Source: Thioclava sp. GXIMD2076 | GTDB taxonomy: Bacteria; Pseudomonadota; Alphaproteobacteria; Rhodobacterales; Rhodobacteraceae | Reading direction: 5' to 3' | Length of the DNA: 64,000 nt | Assembly (NCBI RefSeq): GCF_037949795.1 | Contig: NZ_CP149934.1 | Span: forward strand, 513,501-577,500 | In this document: in pieces, positions 29,060 through 38,254 of the stretch | How positions within the stretch are numbered: position 1 is the first letter of the stretch | How the letters are laid out: the number at the start of each line of letters is the position of its first letter | Notes under the pieces: generated by a model | Database searches by the model: none | The model's input: the letters and a program-made list of their open reading frames with translations, nothing else | Told to the model about the DNA's origin: nothing | Made by a program: the position numbers and the translations under genes

Positions 29060-30409
29060 TCAGATCCCCGACAGCATCCGCGAAATACGCAGCGCATAGC
29101 GGTCGGTCATGCCCGAGACGAAATCCCCCATCGCATGCAGCGCCGTCTCGGGGCTGCGCACATCGCGCAGATCAAGCCCCAGCACCCGCACCACCTGCGC
29201 CGAATGCGCATCGAGTGCTTCCGCATCCCAGCCTTTCGCGCCAAGCCTGTCATAGATCGGCGCGATACCATCGAGCACATTGCCGATGATCCGGTAACCC
29301 GACACCTCCAGCTCGGTCTTGCGCGGGGCGGTAAAGATACGCGCCTTGGCCAGCGCACGGATCGCCGCGAACTGCGCGCCCAGACGCCCCGCCTCCACCA
29401 GCCCCTGGCCGAAGGTGCCGCCCATGATCTCGCCGTAATTCTGTTTGAATGCCTCGAGGCAGCTGTCGATCGCCCGCCCGATGCTGAGCGCGCGCAGCAA
29501 AGCAATCTCTTCGGCCTGCGTCATGCCCTGCGCACCGCGATTGGGTTTTTCGGCCAGATTGAACAGCGCCTCGCGCACCACATCAAAGGGTAGCTCGCCG
29601 GTGGTGAACGCATCCTCGAGATCGACGATATTATAGCAGATGTCATCGGCGGCCTCGACGACATAGACCAGCGGATGCCTGCGCCACCATTGATAGGGGC
29701 CCACGGCAATCTGCGGCAGACCAAGGCTGGATGCTGCCTCGGCAAAGAGCCCCAGATCGGAATTGAAAATACCGAATTTCTTGGCTCCGAAATAGCCCGC
29801 CGAGCGGTAATCGCTCAGCCCCGCATGTGTTGCCGCCGAGAGCGGGTATTTCATGAACGCGCCCAGCACCGCCTTCGACAGGCGCATACCGCCATCATTG
29901 CGATACATCTCCTTGCGGGCGATGATGCGGAAGCCTTGGGCATTCCCCTCGAAATGGCAAAATTGCGGGTGTAGCTCGGGGTCCAGATCACCACAGACCC
30001 CGCGGGCCTCGTCAAAGGCACGGGCAAACCACGCCCCGATCGAGGCCTCGCCCGAATGACCGAAAGGCGGATTTCCGATATCATGGGCCGCGCAGGCCGC
30101 CTGCACGATATTGGCAATCGCGTTTTCCTCGCCCGCCGCGATCTCGTCTTCCTCCACCAGCCATTGCCCGATGGACATCGCCAGAGACCGGCCCACCGAC
30201 CCCACCTCGATCGAATGGATCAGCCGGTGATGGACATGGTCATGCTCGTAAAGCGGCTGCACCTGCGTCTTGTTGGCCAGACGGCGGAACGGCTCGGAGA
30301 AGACGATCCGGTCGTAATCCTGCGTGAAGATCGACCGGTTGCGGGCTTCCGAATATTTCCGGTCGCGCAGGCGTTCGTTCGACAGAAGGCTCGTCCAGTC
30401 CATGCTCAT
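29060..30409 (-). CDS. dgt: Deoxyguanosinetriphosphate triphosphohydrolase-like protein
   Basis: A 449-residue HD-domain enzyme of the dGTPase family, which hydrolyses dNTPs to nucleosides and triphosphate. Conserved parts are SEPFRRLANKTQVQPL, the metal-binding His in HHRLIHSIEVG, and the HD pair in AAHDIGNPPFGHSGE, followed by the GNAQGFRI segment. Two in-frame ATGs (30409 and 30403) are six bases apart; the first is taken. Together with nrdHIEF it gives this replicon both synthesis and removal of deoxynucleotides. Confidence 0.88.
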   Translation of the reverse strand: MSMDWTSLLSNERLRDRKYSEARNRSIFTQDYDRIVFSEPFRRLANKTQVQPLYEHDHVHHRLIHSIEVGSVGRSLAMSIGQWLVEEDEIAAGEENAIANIVQAACAAHDIGNPPFGHSGEASIGAWFARAFDEARGVCGDLDPELHPQFCHFEGNAQGFRIIARKEMYRNDGGMRLSKAVLGAFMKYPLSAATHAGLSDYRSAGYFGAKKFGIFNSDLGLFAEAASSLGLPQIAVGPYQWWRRHPLVYVVEAADDICYNIVDLEDAFTTGELPFDVVREALFNLAEKPNRGAQGMTQAEEIALLRALSIGRAIDSCLEAFKQNYGEIMGGTFGQGLVEAGRLGAQFAAIRALAKARIFTAPRKTELEVSGYRIIGNVLDGIAPIYDRLGAKGWDAEALDAHSAQVVRVLGLDLRDVRSPETALHAMGDFVSGMTDRYALRISRMLSGI

Positions 30410-30463
30410 CTCCGTTGGGGCCGTCTCCTTCTAGCGCCCGAAGACAGCAAAGGCGAGACGCGA

Positions 30464-31189
30464 TCACACGCCGCGTTTATTGCCCCAGATCATTACATGC
30501 AGCTGCGGCAGCACGCGCGGGCGGAACCATTTCGCCGCAATGGTCAGGTCAACCAGCCATTCGAGCCGCTTGGCCGCCTGATCCAGATCGACGGGCAGAG
30601 CGGGGTCCACCTCCGGATTGCCCGGTTGCAGATAAAGGGGGAGTTCGGGATAGCTCGCCGCCGCCGCACGGGCAAAGGCGAAATCCTCCTCGTCGAAAAT
30701 GACGATCTTCATCACCACCTGCGTATGCGGCCCTGCGGCCTTCACACAGTCGTCGAACCGCTCCCAGACCACGCGCTCGCCACTCGAAGGGGGCTTGGGG
30801 CTCAGCACCAGCGTGTCGAGCATCCCGAACCACGGCGCGGGGATCGAGCCCTGGGTCTCGCAGGCAAAGCGGTAGCCCGCCGCCTGCCCCATCGAGATTA
30901 CCGGCCCCAGATTCTGGATCGCCGGATTGCCGCCCGAAAGCGATACCGTCAGCGGACGGTTGCCCGAGAGATGCTGCACCTCGTCCCAGATCTCGGCGGG
31001 TGTCATCTTCTGCCATGTGTGGCGATACTGGCTATCCACGGCATGCAGGCTGTCACACCAGCTACAGCGGTAATCGCAGCCGCCGGTGCGCACGAAGACC
31101 GTGGGCTCGCCGATCAGCACGCCCTCACCCTGAATGGTGGGGCCGAAGATCTCCGAGATGCGCAGTGTCTCGATGCGCTCCGCACTCAT
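30464..31189 (-). CDS. queE: 7-carboxy-7-deazaguanine synthase
   Basis: A 241-residue radical SAM enzyme that makes the deazaguanine core in queuosine biosynthesis from the QueD product. [19 protein letters not shown] opens the domain. The cluster motif is [12 protein letters not shown] (Cx3Cx2C), and SLSGGNPA is the SAM-binding GGNP-like motif. ATG 31189 overlaps the queD stop (ATGA), so the two are coupled. QueC and QueF are not in the window. Confidence 0.9.
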   Translation of the reverse strand: MSAERIETLRISEIFGPTIQGEGVLIGEPTVFVRTGGCDYRCSWCDSLHAVDSQYRHTWQKMTPAEIWDEVQHLSGNRPLTVSLSGGNPAIQNLGPVISMGQAAGYRFACETQGSIPAPWFGMLDTLVLSPKPPSSGERVVWERFDDCVKAAGPHTQVVMKIVIFDEEDFAFARAAAASYPELPLYLQPGNPEVDPALPVDLDQAAKRLEWLVDLTIAAKWFRPRVLPQLHVMIWGNKRGV

Positions 31190-31539
31190 GGCCGGAACTC
31201 CGCCCAGGTCTTGGGCGTCTCCGACACCTTCACCGCCGTGACCTCGGGCCAGCGCGCCTTGCACCATTGATAGAAGTGATGCGCCATATGCTCGGCCGTC
31301 GAGGGGCAATCGAGCACATCATTGAGATGGCGGTGATCGAAGCGGGTGTCGATATAGTCCTTCAGATCCTTCAGCTCGTGATAATCGCGCACGAACCCGT
31401 CGGCATTCAGCTCGCTGGCCGACAGCTCGACCACGACCACATAGTTATGCCCGTGCATCCGCGCGCATTGATGGTCGGCGGGCAGATGGGTCAGCTGGTG
31501 CGAGGCTGAAAAATGGAATTCTTTCGTGATGCGGAACAT
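31186..31539 (-). CDS. queD: 6-carboxy-5,6,7,8-tetrahydropterin synthase
   Basis: A 117-residue T-fold enzyme converting dihydroneopterin triphosphate to 6-carboxytetrahydropterin for queuosine synthesis. Zinc ligands are visible as His in FHFSASHQL and in MHGHNYVV. The catalytic Cys lies in [11 protein letters not shown] and a Glu at the C-terminal [15 protein letters not shown] 31539 follows AAGGAGATG. It is the first gene of the queDE pair; no preQ1 riboswitch was recognised upstream. Confidence 0.9.
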   Translation of the reverse strand: MFRITKEFHFSASHQLTHLPADHQCARMHGHNYVVVVELSASELNADGFVRDYHELKDLKDYIDTRFDHRHLNDVLDCPSTAEHMAHHFYQWCKARWPEVTAVKVSETPKTWAEFRP

Positions 31540-31803
31540 CAGGGCATCTCCTTGGCAACGGGCAGGACACACCATAATGCAACATCAAAGGGGCATGGCC
31601 CCTGCAGGATACTCGTCATAGCTCAGTCCTTGTTTTGATAACCGGGTAGGCTGCGACCGGTGATTTTTCCGATACCGTTTCTGATGGGCTCTTGCAAGAC
31701 ATAGGCGGGGATATGGAAAATGCCGCCACATCACATCTGATTATCAGCGCAAACCTATCGAATTTTCTTGCCAAATGGAGAGGTGCCCCCTATCGCAGGC
31801 GCC

Positions 31804-32145
31804 ATGATGGATACATTGCCCCCCTGCCCCAATTGCGCCTCCGCCTATACCTACGAGGTCGACGCGCTACTCACCTGCCCCGAATGCGGGCATGAATGGT
31901 CGGCGCAAGCCGCCGGCGACGATGACGAGATCATCCGCGATGCGGTTGGCAATATTCTGGCCGATGGCGACACCGTGACCGTGATCAAGGATCTCAAGGT
32001 CAAGGGCAGCTCGTCGGTGGTCAAGGTCGGCACCAAGGTGCGCGGCATCCGTCTGGTTAGCGGCGATCACGACATCGACTGCAAGGTCCCCGGCATCGGC
32101 CAGATGGGGCTGAAATCGCAATTCGTGAAAAAGGTGAACGAGTAA
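31804..32145 (+). CDS. PhnA/YjdM family zinc-ribbon protein
   Basis: A 113-residue protein with an N-terminal zinc ribbon (CPNC near residue 8 and CPEC near 25) and a C-terminal compact domain ending in [17 protein letters not shown]. This layout is that of the family annotated as alkylphosphonate utilisation protein PhnA, which has no proven part in C-P bond cleavage. Two adjacent ATGs (31804 and 31807) are possible. It stands alone between divergent queD and a convergent isomerase gene. Confidence 0.85.
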   Translation: MMDTLPPCPNCASAYTYEVDALLTCPECGHEWSAQAAGDDDEIIRDAVGNILADGDTVTVIKDLKVKGSSSVVKVGTKVRGIRLVSGDHDIDCKVPGIGQMGLKSQFVKKVNE

Positions 32146-32168
32146 GGGCGCACCCTTACCCGTTTCTC

Positions 32169-33092
32169 TCAGACAAATCCCGTCTCGCGCAGATAGCTGC
32201 GCGAGGCCGCCAGATCCTCGAGGATCGAGCCGGTATTACGTGGATCGCGCTCCTGCTCGATGGTGATATAGCCGCCATAGCCCTTCGCTTCCAAAAGCGC
32301 ATGGATGGCCGGATAATCGATCACCCCGCGCCCGATCGGGCACATCACCCCTTCGCCGCAGGCATCGAAGAACCGGATCCGGCGGCCCATCACATCGGCA
32401 AACACCTCCGCATCGATATCCTTGAAATGGATGTAATCGAGCCGGTCCCAGTATTTTTCAAGCGTGGCCACAGGATCCATCCCCGCATAGAGCGTATGGC
32501 CCGTATCCAGACAGAGCCCCGCCACCTCGGGCGGAATATCCGCCACCAGCCGTTCGATCTCATCGGCAAACTCGATATGCCCACCCGCATGCGGATGGAT
32601 CACCGCCCGCACACCATAGCCTCTGGCCACATCGGCAATCTGGCGCAGGGTCTCCATCATCCCCGCCCATGCCGTGTCGGGCAGGCGCAGCGCGCGGTCA
32701 CTGTGACCGGCAGCATAATCACGCGCGTCATGGCCCCAATCCATCACCGTCAGGTAGGGCGCGGGGAAACGCTGGCCCCCATGCGCAGGCGGCTGGGGCA
32801 GTGCCGTGATCAGCGCGCAGATCTCGCGGGTCTGGCGCAGCAGGTTCTCGCGATTGGCGGGCGTCACCAGATCATCGAAGATCGTGCCCGCCACGATGCT
32901 CAGCCCGCGTGAAACAAGCGCCTCGCCCACCAGAGTAACATCGAGCGGCATATAGCCATAAGGCCCCAGCTCTAGCCCACCGAAACCGGCATCACGCGCT
33001 TCATCAAGCACCTTCTGCCAAGGCGGAAGATGCGGATTTCTCACATCATCCACCCCCCAGCAGCAGGGCGCACAGGTCACGGTCACATCCAT
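32169..33092 (-). CDS. Sugar phosphate isomerase/epimerase (IolE-like TIM barrel)
   Basis: A 307-residue AP-endonuclease-2-type TIM barrel. GLELGPYGYMP, VIHPHAGGHIEF, GLCLDTGHTLYAG and YIHFKDID provide the usual His/Asp/Glu metal set, and YGGYITIEQERDP ends the barrel. These enzymes isomerise or dehydrate sugars and cyclitols. It forms an operon with two Gfo/Idh dehydrogenases (4 and 47 nt spacings). The substrate is unknown; an inositol-like or rare-sugar route is a reasonable guess. Confidence 0.78.
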   Translation of the reverse strand: MDVTVTCAPCCWGVDDVRNPHLPPWQKVLDEARDAGFGGLELGPYGYMPLDVTLVGEALVSRGLSIVAGTIFDDLVTPANRENLLRQTREICALITALPQPPAHGGQRFPAPYLTVMDWGHDARDYAAGHSDRALRLPDTAWAGMMETLRQIADVARGYGVRAVIHPHAGGHIEFADEIERLVADIPPEVAGLCLDTGHTLYAGMDPVATLEKYWDRLDYIHFKDIDAEVFADVMGRRIRFFDACGEGVMCPIGRGVIDYPAIHALLEAKGYGGYITIEQERDPRNTGSILEDLAASRSYLRETGFV

Positions 33093-33096
33093 GCTC

Positions 33097-34128
33097 TCAC
33101 CGCAGCGAAACGCTGCGCCCCTCTTCGGCGCTCAGCCGCGCGGCATCGAGCACCGCCAGCACCGCCACTGCCTCATCGGGCGTCACGGGCGCCGGTCCAC
33201 CGGCTGCGGCAGATTTGGCAAAGGCCTCGTAATAGGCGTGATAGGCGCCCTGTTCGGAGGGGATCACCTCATCGCCTTGCCCGCGCAGGCGCAGCACACC
33301 CCAGTCTTCCTCGGCCTCATAGCCCCAGCCCGCCAGATCATCGACAGGGCGTTCGCCCGAGAAGATCTGCTTGGCCTGAATATCCTGGCCTTGCGAGATA
33401 TAGCTGCCATTCGCGCCATAAAGCCGGAATTCCTTCATCACCACAGCGTTCATCTTGCTGGCCGAGAGATGCGAATGCACCCCGCTCTCGTGGCGCAGGG
33501 TGATCGTGTAACCCGCATCGGTCGCGCCCCCCTCCAGCTCGGCAATATCGAGCTGCGCATCGACCGAGACCACCGGCCCCAGCAGCGCCAGCGCCTGATC
33601 GACCATATGGCTGCCCAGATCGCGCAACAGCCCACCCTCGGGACCGGCCTCGACCGTCTCGGGGCTGTCCTGCTCGATACGCGAATGGAAGCGCCAGAGG
33701 TTGCCCAGCTTGCCCGCCGCCTTCACCGCCATCAGCGTGCGGAAATCGGCGTCCCACCGACGGTTGTGATAGACCCCCAGCGTAATCCCCGTCTCCCGCG
33801 CCAGCGCCGCGAGCGAACGTGCGGCCTCCGCCGAGGGCGCGAAGGGCTTGTCGGCCACCACATGCACGCCCTTGGCCGCTGCCTCGCGCACCAGCGCATC
33901 GCGGGTGGCAGGCGGGGTGGTGATGGTGACCGCATCAACCGTCCCACTGTCCAGCATCTCGGTCAGGCTGGAGAATATCGCCACATCGGGGAAATCGGCG
34001 CGCACCTTGGCAATGGTCGCCGGTGCCCGCGCCACGATCCCCGTCAGCTCGCAGCCCTTGGCCGCCTGAATATAGGGGGCGTGGAAATGCTGACCGCCCG
34101 TGCCGTAACCTACAACTCCAAATCGCAT
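33097..34128 (-). CDS. Gfo/Idh/MocA-family oxidoreductase
   Basis: A 343-residue NAD(P)-dependent dehydrogenase. The Rossmann start is FGVVGYGTGGQHFH. VVADKPFAPSAEAA carries the conserved DKP-type catalytic motif in place of the common EKP. A C-terminal substrate domain contains GGLLRDLGSHMVDQ. ATG 34128 follows CAGGAGACG. It lies 4 nt before the isomerase and after a second Gfo/Idh gene, which suggests sequential oxidation and isomerisation of one sugar or cyclitol. Confidence 0.82.
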   Translation of the reverse strand: MRFGVVGYGTGGQHFHAPYIQAAKGCELTGIVARAPATIAKVRADFPDVAIFSSLTEMLDSGTVDAVTITTPPATRDALVREAAAKGVHVVADKPFAPSAEAARSLAALARETGITLGVYHNRRWDADFRTLMAVKAAGKLGNLWRFHSRIEQDSPETVEAGPEGGLLRDLGSHMVDQALALLGPVVSVDAQLDIAELEGGATDAGYTITLRHESGVHSHLSASKMNAVVMKEFRLYGANGSYISQGQDIQAKQIFSGERPVDDLAGWGYEAEEDWGVLRLRGQGDEVIPSEQGAYHAYYEAFAKSAAAGGPAPVTPDEAVAVLAVLDAARLSAEEGRSVSLR

Positions 34129-34175
34129 AATCGTCTCCTGATCCTCAATCATTTTCACCTGTTGCCGCGTGGCGC

Positions 34176-35342
34176 TCAGGCGTAATCCACCCAAGCCCCG
34201 CCAGCTTCGGCCGAGCGGATGCAGTTTTCAAGCCAACGCACGCCAGAGGTGCCAGCCGCCATATCGGGATAGCGCGCGGGCGGGTTTCCGGCGATCGCCT
34301 GCGCGATCCAGAGATAGATATTGGCCCATGAATCGCCCAGACCCTCGGTGTGCAGCGCCCCCATCCGGTCATATTCGTGCCCCTCCTCCTCCAGATAGGG
34401 CATCCCGTGATGCAGGATGCGCGACGGCTCGCCCTGCACCTCGTAAAGCAGCTCGTCGGGCCGCGCCGCGTGCCATTCGACCGAGGCCTTCGCGCCCACA
34501 AAGCGGTAGCGCTGCGCATCCATCTGCCCCGCATCGACCGAACTCACCCAGAGCCGCGCCCGTGCGCCATTGTCATAATGCATCAGCACCGTAGCATGAT
34601 CCTCGAGCGGCGCGCGCGAGGGGATAAAGGCCGTGCGATCACACAGAAGCTTCTCGATCTTCAGATGCGGCAGCACGATTTCCGAGAGATATTGCAGATG
34701 GGTGCCGATATCACCCAGCACAAAGGTGCCCCCCGAACGCGCCGGATCGACCCGCCATTGCTGCGCCTCGGAGGCGCCCGTATCATCGCCCGCGTTGAAG
34801 CCGTGGGTATATTGCATATCGACGATACGGATCTCGCCCAGCATCCCCTTGGCCACCATCGCCGCCATCTGCGCCACCATCGGATGGCCGGTATAGCCAT
34901 AGGTGACGCCCACAATCAGCCCTTTCTCGCGGGCCAGTGCGGCGATCTCGTCGCATTCGGCCACGCTGAAGAACAGAGGCTTTTCGCAGATCACATGGAT
35001 CCCCGCGCTCAGCAGCGCCTTGGTGATCTCGTAATGGGTGAAATTGGGCGTGGCGACAGATACCACCTCGACCCCGTCCGCTCGCGCGGTTTCGGCCGCG
35101 ATCAGCGCCTGATAGCTGTCGTAACAGCGCTCCTCGGCCACCCCGACGCGCATCCCGAAATCGCGCCCGCGCGCGGCATCCACATCGAAGGCCCCGCAGA
35201 CCAGATGATAGGTCCCGTCGCGCAACGCGCCTGTACGGTGCTTGTAACCTACCTGACCGGTGCGGCCACCGCCCACCATGCCCCAGCGCAAAGGCCGAGC
35301 CAGTTGCAATTCTCCGTTGATCATCATCCCCCCGATTTTCAT
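34176..35342 (-). CDS. Gfo/Idh/MocA-family oxidoreductase
   Basis: A roughly 388-residue dehydrogenase and the first gene of the three-gene operon. It carries the nucleotide loop MVGGGRTGQVGYKHR, VICEKPLFFSVAECDE (the EKP catalytic motif), and GGTFVLGDIGTHLQYLSE in the substrate domain. The start is uncertain: ATG 35342 has GGGGAG upstream, while ATGs at 35327 and 35324 follow a GGGGGG run. The substrate is not identifiable. No sugar transporter accompanies the operon. Confidence 0.8.
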   Translation of the reverse strand: MKIGGMMINGELQLARPLRWGMVGGGRTGQVGYKHRTGALRDGTYHLVCGAFDVDAARGRDFGMRVGVAEERCYDSYQALIAAETARADGVEVVSVATPNFTHYEITKALLSAGIHVICEKPLFFSVAECDEIAALAREKGLIVGVTYGYTGHPMVAQMAAMVAKGMLGEIRIVDMQYTHGFNAGDDTGASEAQQWRVDPARSGGTFVLGDIGTHLQYLSEIVLPHLKIEKLLCDRTAFIPSRAPLEDHATVLMHYDNGARARLWVSSVDAGQMDAQRYRFVGAKASVEWHAARPDELLYEVQGEPSRILHHGMPYLEEEGHEYDRMGALHTEGLGDSWANIYLWIAQAIAGNPPARYPDMAAGTSGVRWLENCIRSAEAGGAWVDYA

Positions 35343-35571
35343 CCGGCGCTCCCCGCGCGAAGCACGCCTGCGCGCGCCCCGCAAGCGGTTGATCCGCCTC
35401 TCCTCCACCCTCCCGCCAATGCGGGCCTCCTTGGGCATACGGGTGATGTTAGCGCCGGAAATTTCGCGGTAAAGTGGTGGCAGATGCCGCAAAGGGGCGC
35501 GCCGCGATTTTGTTTCATTCGTGAGAGCATGCCTGTGCAATGGCGAGACAATTCCATGGCTGCACCATATG

Positions 35572-35587
35572 CCTGACCTTGGTCAGG
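35572..35587. promoter_or_regulatory. Palindrome CCTGAC-N4-GTCAGG upstream of bioM
   Basis: CCTGACCTTGGTCAGG lies 74 bp before the bioM start, in a 318-nt stretch without a gene. The same CCTGAC-N4-GTCAGG pattern appears at 51561-51576 before the molybdenum hydroxylase genes, so it may be an operator for a shared regulator. It does not resemble a BioR site. Confidence 0.35.
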
Positions 35588-35660
35588 GACCGGTTTCTTG
35601 CAAATCCGCCCACTTTCCGGCAGGAGGATGAGGCCCGCACGCCTTGTCCGCAGGAACCCC

Positions 35661-36389
35661 ATGGCCCACAGCCCCCGCCTGACACTCGACCATCTGACAC
35701 TCGACCTTGCCGGAAAGCCGGTGCTGAAGGATCTGGTCTTCGACCACGAGATCCGCCGCCTCGGAATCGTCGGGCGCAACGGCTCGGGAAAATCCACCCT
35801 TGCCCGCGTGGTAGCCGGGCTGATCGAGCCCTCCTCCGGCACGCTCACCCTCGACGGGATCATCCCCGCCCGCGACCGTCACGCCGCCCTCAACCGCATC
35901 GGCATCCTGTTCCAGAACCCCGACCACCAGATCATCTTCCCGACCGTGCGCGAGGAACTGGCCTTCGGTCTGCGCCAGCAGGGGCACGGCAAGGCCGAGA
36001 CCCAGAGCCTGATCTCCCGCATGCTCGCGCGGTTCGGTAAATCCCACTGGATCGATGCACCCGTCTCGACGCTCTCGCAGGGCCAGAAACAGCTGGTCTG
36101 CCTGATGGCGATCCTGCTGATGCAGCCGCAGCTGATCGTGCTTGATGAACCCTTCTCCGGCCTCGATCTGGCGATCCGTGGCCAGCTGACACGGCTCTTC
36201 GAGAGCCTGCCGCAGGCCCTTATCCATATCACCCATGATCCGGACTGCCTGCGGGGATATGACCACGCGCTCTGGATCCACGAGGGCGAAATCCGGCAGT
36301 CAGGCACACCCGAGACCGTCCTGCCCGACTATCTCGACTATATGAACCAAGCGGGGCTGGGCGATGATCTCTCTGACCTCACCGATTGA
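35661..36389 (+). CDS. bioM: Biotin ECF transporter ATPase
   Basis: A 242-residue ABC ATPase. Walker A is GRNGSGKSTLARVVAGL, the Q-loop region is FQNPDHQIIFPTV (the ECF-type Q-helix), the signature is LSQGQKQL and Walker B is LIVLDEPFSGLD. ATG 35661 follows CAGGAA; the longer frame lacks a ribosome site. It overlaps bioN by 26 nt. With EcfT-type BioN and the substrate-specific BioY it forms a dedicated biotin importer. Confidence 0.88.
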   Translation: MAHSPRLTLDHLTLDLAGKPVLKDLVFDHEIRRLGIVGRNGSGKSTLARVVAGLIEPSSGTLTLDGIIPARDRHAALNRIGILFQNPDHQIIFPTVREELAFGLRQQGHGKAETQSLISRMLARFGKSHWIDAPVSTLSQGQKQLVCLMAILLMQPQLIVLDEPFSGLDLAIRGQLTRLFESLPQALIHITHDPDCLRGYDHALWIHEGEIRQSGTPETVLPDYLDYMNQAGLGDDLSDLTD

Positions 36390-37011
36390 GACCCGCGCCC
36401 ATCGCTGGCCCGCGGGGCCGAAACTGGCGGGACTGTGTCTGGCAACCGCCTTGCTGTTCGCCCTGCCCTCGCTGCCGCTGCAACTTGCGGCCTTCGCCAT
36501 CATCGCGCTTCTCTACCTGCTCCCCGGCCTGCGCTTTGCCAAAGCCGGAGCAAAAGCGCTGCGTCCACTCTGGCCTATCGCGCTCGTGCTCGCCCTCTGG
36601 CACGGGCTGACCGCCGATTGGGCGGAAGGCGCGCGTATTGTGCTGCGCTTCACCACCGCCGTGGCTCTGGCCAATCTGGTGACGATGACCACCCGACTTG
36701 CCGATATGCTCGACACACTCCACTGGCTGACACGGCCCTTGGCGGCACTCGGGGTCAATACCCGCGCGGGCGAGCTGGCCATCGCGCTCACCATTCGCTT
36801 CACACCGATCCTTGCCCAGAAAGGCCAGATGCTGGCCCAAAGCTGGCGCGCACGTTCGGCCAAGCGCGCCAACTGGCATCTTGTGCTCCCCTTGGGGATT
36901 CTGGCATTAGACGATGCAGAACATGTGGCCGAAGCGCTGCGCGCGAGGGGGGGAGTAAACCCCGCGCCGCCCTCGGCTTCCAAGGGAGGAGACCCGACAA
37001 ATGGAACGTAA
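36364..37011 (+). CDS. bioN: Biotin ECF transporter transmembrane subunit (EcfT)
   Basis: A 215-residue membrane protein with several hydrophobic segments. The two ATPase-coupling motifs of EcfT are present: Ala-Arg-Ser in WRARSAKR near residue 162 and Ala-Arg-Gly in ALRARGG near 198. It overlaps bioM by 26 nt and bioY by 11 nt, so the three are tightly coupled. It transmits ATP-driven movement to BioY. Confidence 0.87.
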   Translation: MISLTSPIETRAHRWPAGPKLAGLCLATALLFALPSLPLQLAAFAIIALLYLLPGLRFAKAGAKALRPLWPIALVLALWHGLTADWAEGARIVLRFTTAVALANLVTMTTRLADMLDTLHWLTRPLAALGVNTRAGELAIALTIRFTPILAQKGQMLAQSWRARSAKRANWHLVLPLGILALDDAEHVAEALRARGGVNPAPPSASKGGDPTNGT

Positions 37012-37546
37012 TCTAACGATGGTGGCGCTCTTTGCCGCGCTGATCGCCGCCCTTGGTCTCGTGCCGAGCCTTACGCTGGGCTTCGGCGTGCCGATCACCG
37101 CGCAGACGCTGGGCGTCATGCTGGCGGGCACCGTGCTGGGCGCCAAACGCGGGGCGCTGGCCGCCCTGCTGATCGTGGTGCTCGTGGCGCTCGGCCTGCC
37201 GCTTCTGGCCGGTGGCCGTGGCGGCCTCGGCATTTTCACCAGCCCCACCGCAGGCTTCCTGCTGGGCTGGCCTCTGGGGGCCTTTGTCACCGGCCTGATC
37301 ACCGACAAAACCCGCCAGCTGCCACTGTCGGTCTCCGCCATTATCGGCGCGGTCATCGGTGGTATCGGGATCGTGTATCTGTGCGGCGTCATCGGTATGT
37401 CGATTGTGCTGGACAAAACCCTGATCGAGGCCACATGGCTGGTCACTGCTTTCATTCCGGGCGATGTTGTGAAGGCAGTGCTGGCGGGCTTCATCACACA
37501 GGGGCTCGCCAAAGCCCGCCCGCAAAGCGTTCTCACCAGACACTGA
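37001..37546 (+). CDS. bioY: Biotin transporter substrate-binding subunit
   Basis: A 181-residue six-helix S-component. Recognisable family segments are VPITAQTLGVMLAGTVLGAKRGA, GGLGIFTSPTAGFLLGWP and a C-terminal PGDVVKAVLAG. It binds biotin in the membrane and can act alone with low capacity. It is the last gene of bioMNY. Biotin synthesis genes are not in the window. Confidence 0.92.
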   Translation: MERNLTMVALFAALIAALGLVPSLTLGFGVPITAQTLGVMLAGTVLGAKRGALAALLIVVLVALGLPLLAGGRGGLGIFTSPTAGFLLGWPLGAFVTGLITDKTRQLPLSVSAIIGAVIGGIGIVYLCGVIGMSIVLDKTLIEATWLVTAFIPGDVVKAVLAGFITQGLAKARPQSVLTRH

Positions 37547-37576
37547 CCGACGACTAGACAAGGACGACCCCACCGC

Positions 37577-38254
37577 ATGTCGACAAGCGTGGAAAACCTG
37601 CTGAAGGCGCGCCAATCCACCCGCGCCTTCCTGCCCGACCCCGTCTCGCGCGAGACGGTCGAACATCTGCTATGGGCCGCGCGCCGCGCGCCCTCGGGGG
37701 CCAATCTGCAACCGGGCAGCTTCCATGCGCTGACCGGCGACGCCTTGGCCACGCTTGTCACCAATATGACCCGCGCCATCGACGACCATCGCCCGCAAGT
37801 GGCGGAGTACGAATGGTTTCCCCGCCCGATCCCCGCGCATCTGAAAGCGCGGCAACGGGCGGCGGGCTATGCGCTTTACCAGAGCCTCGGCATCGAACGC
37901 CGCGATATCGACGGACGCCGCAGCCAGTTCAAGGCCAATTACCGCTTCTTCGACGCGCCTCTCGGGATCGTGGTCGCCATCGACCGGCGTATGGGCGAAG
38001 GTGGCTATATGGATCTGGGCATGTCGATCATGGCGCTGATGCTGGCCGCGCAGGACAAGGGTCTGGGCACGGTAGGGATCGGGGCATTGGCCAATTATGC
38101 CGATGTCGTCCATGAGACGCTGGGCCTGCCCGAGGACGAGATGGTGCTTTGCGGCATCGCCATCGGCACCCCTGACGAGAGCGCTGTGATCAACAGCTTC
38201 CGCACCGAGCGCGAACCGCTGGAGAGCTACGCCACCCTTCGCGGCTTCGACTAA
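37577..38254 (+). CDS. Nitroreductase-family protein
   Basis: A 225-residue FMN-dependent nitroreductase-like protein. RQSTRAFLPDPVSRETVEHLLWAARRAPSGANLQPGSFH carries the phosphate-binding Arg/Ser set and the Gly-Ala-Asn loop, and a C-terminal GTVGIGALANYADVVHETLGLPEDE supplies the second flavin contact. It lies 30 nt after bioY and may be co-transcribed. Its stop overlaps the stop of the convergent thiolase-like gene by a few bases. The substrate is unknown. Confidence 0.8.
   Translation: MSTSVENLLKARQSTRAFLPDPVSRETVEHLLWAARRAPSGANLQPGSFHALTGDALATLVTNMTRAIDDHRPQVAEYEWFPRPIPAHLKARQRAAGYALYQSLGIERRDIDGRRSQFKANYRFFDAPLGIVVAIDRRMGEGGYMDLGMSIMALMLAAQDKGLGTVGIGALANYADVVHETLGLPEDEMVLCGIAIGTPDESAVINSFRTEREPLESYATLRGFD

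Noticed and set aside
31540..31680. A preQ1 riboswitch before queDE
   Set aside because: No preQ1-I or preQ1-II loop sequence or pseudoknot could be found in the short leader.
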